This document shows, piece by piece, positions 1 through 9,500 of a stretch of 64,000 nt of DNA. The stretch is taken from positions 2,030,749-2,094,748 of the forward strand of contig CABFPE010000031.1 in the NCBI GenBank assembly GCA_900660155.1. Direction: 5' to 3'. This DNA is from Hofstenia miamia (Eukaryota; Xenacoelomorpha; Acoela; Hofsteniidae). Both the position numbers and the translations under genes were made by a program. The stretch's first letter is position 1, and each line of letters begins with the position of its first letter. Below the pieces are notes generated by a model, which was given only the letters and a program-made list of their open reading frames with translations, was not told where the DNA came from and did no database searches.

Positions 1-21
1 TATATATATATATATATATAT
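1..21. repeat. TA dinucleotide array
   Basis: Pure (TA)n at the window edge inside the SLC6 gene. One of more than twenty such arrays in the window. Confidence 0.95.
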
Positions 22-77
22 TAAATTGTAGAATTGAAGTATTACATTTATTACTGCTATTTTATAAATTGACTTAC

Positions 78-178
78 AAATAAAAATAAAGGACCAACTA
101 CTGCCCAACAGGCTTGCCAATAAAATCCTGGAGTAAAGCCAAGCATTTCATGAATATCCCTTCCTAAGCGTCTAAACC
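78..178 (-). CDS. SLC6 exon: IL5 and TM11
   Basis: 101 bp, phase 1 to phase 0. It reads [17 protein letters not shown] then [16 protein letters not shown] and a GTAAGT donor. TM12 and the C-terminal tail would lie to the left of the window, beyond the TA array at 1-21. Confidence 0.9.
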
Positions 179-3100
179 CTAAATGATTTTTTAACATTTT
201 CTGAAATTTCTCGAAAACAAACCATATCCGTAGCAAACTCCAAGTGTCTCAACAAAAACAACAGTGATCATTGGGTTGGATGTTCCAAATGTGTCGTAAA
301 AGATTGACCACAGTTCGCCACTCTAAGTTAAAATTTTTTAGTAACAACTGTTTTAGTAAACGGGGGAAGTTGTAAAGTCCCATGCCAACATTTGTTGGAT
401 GGGTGGTACGAACATTTTTCTATAAATAAACCTTACGTATGTTGTTGTAGGTACAGCTCCAAGAAAGCAAATACACAGCAATCCCACAAGAAATTTTTCT
501 CGATGCTTGCCTAATGTGTTCGGAAATTGATCAGAGAGAGCAGTAACTATGGATTCTAAGCCTCCAAACTAAATAAATGGCAGTAATCGCTTTAATTGTG
601 AAAGTATTACTTACAGTACTGTCTAACCCAAGAGTTATCAGCATAAAAAAGAATATAATTGCCCAAATTGTTGACCCTGGCATTTTTGCTAAAGCTTCTG
701 GGTAGACCTCGAAAATCAAACCTTGCCCTAAACTACAATCTTAAGACTTAGGTTATTACTGTATTTAAGAATAATCTGAAATAAGAAAAGAATTTTGATT
801 AGATAAATCCCGGGAGTTTGCTCAAAAAATACAATTTCTTGCTGAGCAGTGCTAATGTTTTAAATTTGTTATTAAGACTTCAAATATACTAAAAAAACAA
901 CTATAAAGACAAAACTACAAAAAATTACATTAGCTGCGTATAAAAAGAAAAATCAGTTTTTTATAGAGAAGAAAAGTAGAATTTGACATCATTTCTGTAA
1001 CAAAAATAATTGCTCATTAAAAGTCTTGCCTGCTTTAATTGCAACTTCTTCTACTGAGGTAAATTGTACTTCTGCCAAATATCCAAGGACTGAAAACACA
1101 ACAAATCCAGCGAGAAAGCTGGTCAGACAGTTTATTAGACTTGTGACAATGGCATCGCGATAACAGTTATTGTGAAAAGGGTTATAGCTTGAAAACGCCA
1201 GCAACACTCCAAATCCGGGCCCCAATGAGAAGAATATCTGCTGTGCAGCAGCTTGCCATACCTTAGAAAGCTTAATTTAGCAAGATATGAGAATTGTTAC
1301 CCGATAATCTTTTAAGATGGCAAGGTTGGGTGTTAGGTAATACCTTACACCTGTGAATGCACCTGGAAGAGTCAACCCACGAACCAAAAGACAAAGCAAA
1401 ATAACATAGGGAGCAATTGCAGTAACCCATACTACCTAAATTTTACAATTAAATTAATATCTATTAAGTGCTTTTTAAATATACTTAGTAAATGAAGAAT
1501 AATTTTCATCTGATAGCATTTTTTCTTTTTTTGATTTATAGTAAGCAACACATAATCATTTTTCATTTTTCATTGAATGAAGTATTTCTATATATATATA
1601 TATATATACAATTTAAGAATATTACAATTCTATGTTCAAAAGCTTTGTCATGGTAGACAAACAAACACTAACTCAAAATATGACTTGCCGGAAGTGTCGG
1701 AGACTATATATGATTGACAAACAGAGAATCTGATAGCAAGTCTAGATTTTTTGGAACCTTTCTATTACTTGCTACATTTTATAAGAGCAATTAACTGAGT
1801 TTTTACAGATTCTTGCAATATTGCCATGCATTATCTCTTTCTACATTGTATTGGTTGAATAAAATGTTCTACAGGACATATTTTCTTTCCTACACGCACT
1901 TCTCCATTTGATATTATGAAACTAAATTTTCCAGGAGCAGTTCTAATAGCTACATTTTTTATTTATTTTTTAAATGTTAGTGGAACAATTGTTTTGCCAC
2001 ATGGAAAATTGATTTATATATTGATTTTTTACATAAACTGCAAATTGCCTAATTCTCCGTACTGTAACATATGTGCCAGGTACATTATCTGATATTGTCT
2101 GATTGTATGTTGTTAATGTGAATTGATAAAAGAAAAAGAAACTAATTACAAAACTACCTATGTAATTGTATCCTAAGTATACACCTATATCATATACTTA
2201 TCAATCTTAACATTTATTTAATACAGTTCGGTATAACTTGTCAACTAATCAAATCTTATATTGCTAGAACAATTGCTATGCATAAAAAGAAGGTTATATT
2301 TATCAAGAAATTTCACACTCAATTGATAGCAGTTACATACCACTTAATTATTCTGTGTATATGATAGAAGAGTAGATCACAAATATTTAATAATTATAAC
2401 GTTAAAAAGCGATGTAAATTATAGTGTGCAACTAGCAATATAATTTTTGTTTTGATATTGTGAATAATTTAATTTGAATTTACTTAAGTTTACCAATAGT
2501 TTTCTGTAATAATTGCTGAGCGGGGCCCCAAACGCGAGGGGCCCGTGGCATTCGCTCTTTTGCCCCTCTTAAAGCCGGTACTGATGAAATTCATTGCATT
2601 TCGATCAATTTGTGTACCCTGTTGCGTAATAGTGAATTATTTATGAAATTTTGGTCAATTTTTTCAAATACTTTGGCCAAAGCTCGGCCCGGAACTCTTT
2701 TGTATATGGCTTTGCAATTTTTTTATTTGTACATTAAACTTCAATTTAATCATAACTTAATGAGAAAATAACAACATAAAGAAGGCATAAAAGACATATT
2801 ATCATTTGTACATCTTGATGTACCAAACTTATCCTTGCGTGACTTCATGGCAATATTAGTTTTATCCATCGCACCAACAAAGTTCTAAATACGATGAGAC
2901 TTCCACTTATCTATCCGGTACATGTGAGTTAAACAGAACACTATTCTAGGGTTTCTGAGTGCTTGAGCTGAGTCAGTAAAGATATACTTTGGTAATTTAT
3001 TTTTCTTAGTATTGGCCAATTTATATAGTTCCCTCTATTAATCCATCGTGAAAATATTTAAAAATTGGTATATATCTTAAATTGAATTCCAATCGTCGAC

Positions 3101-3336
3101 AACCAGAGTTATTGCGACTATATTGCAAGCAGTGTTGCACAGGCCAGCAGATTTTGGCAGCCGGTGTTTATATATTTTACGATCAGTGGAGGCCTGTTAC
3201 GTATTGTAGTTGTTTGTTTACTACGACTTATTTCCCTATGAATTTTGCATAGTACTGCATGCACCTAGAAAGAGACATTTCTTCTTAACTAGATTCACTT
3301 GNTTTTAGTCCAATTATTGAGTACTTGATACAGTCC

Positions 3337-3374
<38 letters not shown>

Positions 3375-6300
3375 GTAGTTGGCGTTCCTTTGGACATGTA
3401 AAAATGTATAACCACAAAGCTCTCTGCTAGATTCTGACAGCAAATTTTGTGCTTTAAATTTATGTGAATTTATTGCAGAAGACTATAGAGAGAGTAAAGC
3501 TCAAATCGAAATTTATTGTCGTATTAATGGTATAGCAAATGTTGTCTACGCTTTGTAAAGTATGCCGATATGAATTATAACATTATAGACTGATGGAAGC
3601 ATACTTAATGTTTGAACCTCAAAGGCACAAATTACTTCTCAGATTAAAGTGCTTTCACTATACTGCAGAGATTATAGTATATATATATATATATATATAA
3701 TTGTTTGCATATGAACATGTCAAATTTCTGATTATATTTCAAAGTAACATTTTTGAGAACGAATGCTCCTTGACTATGTGGTTAACAATATTAATTCTAA
3801 TTGAGAAAATTGTGTCAGAAAAAACTTAGAGCATCTCATCCAAAAATTCCGGTTCTGTTATTAAAAACTTTTTAAATTTCCACTATTGAATTCTCAAAAT
3901 GTTGCAAACTTAGAGTCATTTTTTGAAGTGATCAACTTAGCAGCGTCGGAAGAGACAATACGTTTCTGAATTACTGCAGGCCATAATCCAAATAAATTTT
4001 TCAGAAATAAAAAAATTATCTAGATTTTTAGTATTTCTTGTAATTTGCCACATTTTCAAGATTTTATATTAGATTTTCATTGTCAAATCTCAGTAAAGAA
4101 GATCTTAGTTCAAGTCCACTTTCCTTGAAACCTTTCCGGGTTGTTTATCGTTCCTTTAAATTATAATATCACGTGACTTAAAAACTGGACTTTATGCAAG
4201 CCAGCATCTAATGATTTTGAAATAGTATAAGACAAAGTATTACAGAAAAAATTCAGAAGCGGAAGACTTGCTTCCATTGGGTAAGACTCCCACATAATAT
4301 GGAGTAACACAATCTTCGGTGTTCCATGAATTGCCACAAGTTGTCCAGGGTAATTCCAATGTAAAAGATGAATATAAATAGTAAAAAGCCGTTGCTATGA
4401 TGGTATTGTAGTAGAAACTCATGTAAAGATTTATAAAAATTATTGCAAATCCAACGCCTAAAGTTACAAGTATTAAGTTCATAGTTTTTTTTACTTAATT
4501 TAAAGTAATAACAAATTTATGACTCTTGTTTACCTTTTCAAACAAGTTGTGGTGGCAAATGTGGACCAGTAGCAGTCTTACAAAGTCATAAAATCATTTT
4601 TACTTCAAATGCAGTTGAAATTTATAGGGATGTAGTTAGTACATCTTTTTATAATTTTTCCCTTACATAATGTAAAACTATTAACGTCTATTTGAATAAA
4701 ATGACATTGCCATGATTTTAGATTGCTCTTTCAAATACTTAGAGGTTTTGTTTGTTCTGAATAAGCGTAGAACGCAGGTTTTCACTATTTGTTTGAATCT
4801 AATAAATCTTAGTCGCTTTCAAAAGACTGATTGCCTTTTAATATTGATAATCTCTATTGAATTTTTGTGTATTCCGCTGATGAATGATAGTATCATCCCA
4901 AGCATTCTTAATAACATGGAAACAATCATGCAGTCAAATTTGAATCTCATGCGTGTGGAAGTTTACGCACTTTTCGAAAGCAAGTTATGCTAATTATAGG
5001 GCTACAGAAATTTTATCATTTAAGTGAAGAAATAGTGGAGGATTTTTTATACAGATGCTATCATACATTTTGAAAGCTCAACCTCAAGTTAACGCAATAA
5101 AGTCATACCTTTCAGTGCTGGACATAATTTATTCCATAATGTTATGCATCCCGTGCGATGATATTGACCAAGAGATAGCTCCATGAAAAATAATGGAAGA
5201 CCACCAAATAAGAAACACACTGTATATGGAATAAGAAATGCACCTAAGAATTTTTTCATTTTAGAAAATATTTCAATTCAATAACTATATCCCTAGATAT
5301 TATTACTACATGTATATTGCTTGAATCGAAGTACAGTCGAAATATACGAGTTGTAAATGGACTGGTCTAGACGATTGGGCTTCGGCCGTTTTATGCTTAA
5401 ATAGAATTTAGACCATTCTTTTTATTGCATAGAATTGAAATCCAGTTGAATTATTCAGTAGAATATTATATCATAAAATATTTGTGCAAAGGTTTAGGTC
5501 TATGATTATTCGTCCGTTTGCAACTTTGAATAGATATATATATATGAAGAATGTTGTTTAGGGTTTGTTTTCATAGAAATATACGTGTTTACCGAGGATG
5601 GTCGGTTGTTTAATTTGCTCTTCAAGTTGCGATGATTGTTCTTGTATGCAATGCATTAAATGCAAGATAAATCATGTTCATTGTTCATGCATTGGCCAAG
5701 CGACAACTTCATTCAGTCTGGCTCATTGTTATGGTTATGCACCGATTGCTCCAAGCACTCAGCACCCCTAATCCATGATGACATAAACAAGCGCTTTGAC
5801 GAACTTGAAAAGAAATTTGCAAAGCTGGAAAAAGCTGTGTTGAATCAGCAAAATATCAAACCCAGTCCAGCTATGCCTAATCCTTCGTATGTAAGTATCC
5901 TGCGATTCGCCGTGACAGTAGTGCTGATTCAAATAGCTCTAGCAAAAGACGACGCACCGATCTAAACCAGTACACACAATCTACCGATCGAAGCGAAACT
6001 TCCGTAAGCTCAAATGCTAAGAAGGACTCAGCTCGTTTGTTGGTTGTTGGGACTAAGTCAAACAAAGTATCGATATCGCTTCGAGCAACAGAGCGACGAC
6101 CACCACGCAGACACCACTTTGTCGGCCGATTGGATAAATCCGTAAGTGAATCAGATCTCCTAGATTACTGTACGAAGGGCGGTGCCATACCTTTACATAC
6201 CAGAGTCTTTACCAAGCCCAATTCACATTTCAAAGGATTTCACCTTGTAACGGACGCTACATTAAGGCCCCAATTTCTGGCCACATGGTACTATAATAAG

Positions 6301-6484
6301 ACAATATTTCTTAAAGGATGAAGCCTGCCAGTGGCTCAACTCGCTATCAAAATCCATCTGACTACGTGATAATATTGAAAACACGAGGGCTCCGGGACCG
6401 TCCATAATGTGCCTGGACGCTCAATCAATAGTAAATAAATTCGAAGAGCTTGAAGTTTATGCGTCACTGTACTCACCTGGCATN

Positions 6485-6518
<34 letters not shown>

Positions 6519-9500
6519 CAACCGGTTTTTTATTTTTCAAAAATCTTCAGTACAAATACGTGAGAATAAAATTGCATGATGTCTGCAATTTTATTTCATT
6601 TTCTAAATGCCCCCTTAGGTGTTCTTGGTTTCAAAATGTCTCTGGGTTTCTCGGATGTAAGAAAGATTACATTCTTCACATTGGTATTTATATATAATGG
6701 AGGGTCTTTGTTATTAAAAAATTCAAATGTTTTCTTAGATGTTAGTATTGGTACGATTTTGTTACTTTAAATCTTTTATTTATGTCTTTAATCTTTGATT
6801 TTAAAAATTCTTTTCTTTCTTCGATATAAGGTAATTTCCAAAATATTGGCTTCCGGTAATCTGTTAGTACTTGGTTACGATATATATATATATATNTGTC
6901 ACCGCTCCAGTAGAAGAGCAGGAGTCTCCGTATGGCTACATAACAAAGTTGGAAACGTATTGCCAACATTCAAATCCCTGATATCAAATGTATTTTTCTG
7001 AACCTAGAGCGTTATGACTCACTTTTTGATGTCTATATATACCCCTTAACGCGACAGCTTACCAAACAATTTTTCACATACTTGTTGAAAATATTGATAA
7101 CACGCTACTCAATCATACTGATCATGATACAATCATTTGCTGCGACCTAATTTATTTCGCGCTATTTACCCAACCTCTTACAACAACTAGATATGGTAAA
7201 TATCATCGATCAGCCAACGCACGGTAACAACATCCTCGACATCATTGCCGTAAGTACAGACATAAGTGATGTATACAAGCAACACCGTTTATTAGCAACA
7301 CTGGGCAAACTAAACATAAGACCTGCTTCATTGAACCAAGACAACAGGAAGAAACATTCTCATATATTTGCCAATCATATGACTTTCGCAAATCTAACAT
7401 CGAGCGATACCTCAAGAAACTGAATGAAGTCAATTTCAGTACGATCTATCACCTCGACACCGTAAATGAAAAGGTAGAAAAATTCCTTGACATCATGTAC
7501 GAAGCACTTGATGAAATACTACGCAGAACTGTCAAAATTACCTCTACCGATCCCGTTTACATCACTCCCAAAGTTAAAGAAATCGCAATGAAAAGGCAAG
7601 ACTCTTTTGGTGTCAACCAAATTATGTTCGACAACTACACATCTAAGCTTACCAGTGAGATTATCAAGGCCAAATAAAAGTTCTTTAAATCAAGTAGCAA
7701 ATCAGCACACAACAGCTGGAAGGCAGTAAAAAAGCTTCGTAAATCCAAAAGAAACTCCGGGATAAACATCATTGTCGCGTCTTTTCCTTCCATCAGTGAT
7801 GCTATAGAAAAGCTAGCTGAAAATCTTGAAGAGATCACCGCACCTGATACAACTCGAGATAACGAATCATGCTTTGAATATATTGAAGATGATGACTGGC
7901 TACCTCTCACCACCAAATACGAAGCCTTTCAATTCCTATCACACCTCAATGACAAAAAAGCGTCAGGCAACGATACCTCCCTACCATACATTATCGCAAC
8001 GCCGCCCACATTTTAGCTGCTCCTATCGCTCACATGGTACACAGCTCCATCTGTAACCGCACTGTTCCATCCGCCTGGAAAGAAGCTATTGTCAGTTTCC
8101 TCCCCAAAAGCAGCCCTCCGAACATAAACGAGCTACGACCTCTATCGCTGCTGTCAGTTCCCTCTAAATACCTCGAATACGTTACACTCAACGATACCCG
8201 CACAGTGCTTTACCCACATATCTTTTCTAACCAGTTCGCCTATCGTGCAAGATCGTCCACCTGCGCAGCCCTCATTGTTATCTTGAATAACATCACCGAA
8301 TTTCTAGACGATTCCGCCATTCTTGGCGTCATCTTGTAGTCTTTCTATTTCAGCAAAGCATTTGATATAATTGTCCACAAAAAATTACTTGCTAAAACTT
8401 AGTAACCTAAAATTACCAAAGGGATTCGTCAAACTCATTTCTAACTACCTGTCAGACCGTACCTTCCGCGTCAAGTTTGGCATCCAGCTTAGCAGCCGCA
8501 GTGTTCCACAAGAGTCGCTTCTAGGACCTGTCCTATTTCTGCTATATGTGGAAGACCTCCAGTGCTCAACGCTTAATAACATCATGATGAAATATGCGGA
8601 CGATACCTATGCCCTCACACCGATCCGCCGCAATACTCGACCACTCAATACCGAGTGTAGCAATATTCAACGCTTTTGCTACGACAACGAAGTCGTTTTG
8701 AACAAATACAATTGCAAGCAGATGATTTTCGGAAAATACGATGGCGATTTACATGATGACATTTCTATAGTCAGTTCCCTAAAATGTTTGGGTTTAATAG
8801 TATCACGCGACTTAAAGTGGAACGATCATATCAGCTACATCACGAGGAAAGCATCTCAAAGACTATACTGCCTTAGAACTCTAAAAAGCTGTACTGATAA
8901 GATCACAATGAATAGCATCTTTCTTAGCACCATTGTAGGCATTCTGGACTATTGCTCACTAGTTTTCACTATGCTAATTATCTTAACGCTAGATTGCAAA
9001 GAATCTGTTACAGAGCACAGCGTATCATGACTGGTCACACTGGTGGAGCTGTGATCATAGACTCGCGGCGTATCCACCTCGGCGCTCGTCTTTTCAAAGC
9101 AGCGGATTCTCATCTCATCCCAGCCATGCTTTACATAGTATCATTCCGGACACAATCCCTATACCGGGAATCACGCTGACATGCTCGCCAGTTCATTCCT
9201 TTTTATACAAAGTATGTTAAAAACTAATTGATGTTTTTATAAATCTAGTATCGTACATAAGCTTGATAGCAAAATATGACCCCTTAAATATCATGCTTCA
9301 ATTTGACTACGGCAATGATTGAAGATATTTTCCAAGGCAGTAAAAACCAATTTCATCTTTTGGTTGAATGAATATAAGGACTCAACGGAAGTGCAAAGAA
9401 AATTTCGTACAAGCTATAGAAGAATGAAGCTGCATTGCACCGGAAGATGATCAAAAAGTGGCATCAAAAGTTTCTGGAAACTAGATCCTGCCAAACAGCT

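Larger units (their letters stand above)
1436..4243. other. SLC6 intron(s), repeat-rich; expected TM4 exon not found
   Basis: This 2.8-kb stretch separates exons whose phases (2 and 0) and protein positions require at least one further exon of about 130 bp. I read the minus strand for a TM4-like segment ending in a WKG motif and saw none. The stretch holds TA arrays at 1589-1608, 3341-3371 and 3678-3699, an ambiguous base at 3302, a hAT-type end at 2521-2583 and otherwise featureless AT-rich DNA. Confidence 0.6.

Noticed and set aside
2812-3060. Minus-strand protein-like stretch ([40 protein letters not shown])
   Set aside because: Interrupted by stops and not recognised. It might be a decayed transposase, but nothing supports a specific call, and it is not the missing SLC6 exon.
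4712-4993. 93-codon plus-strand frame inside an SLC6 intron
   Set aside because: Leu/Ile-rich composition typical of AT-rich DNA, no motif, and it is antisense to a well supported gene.
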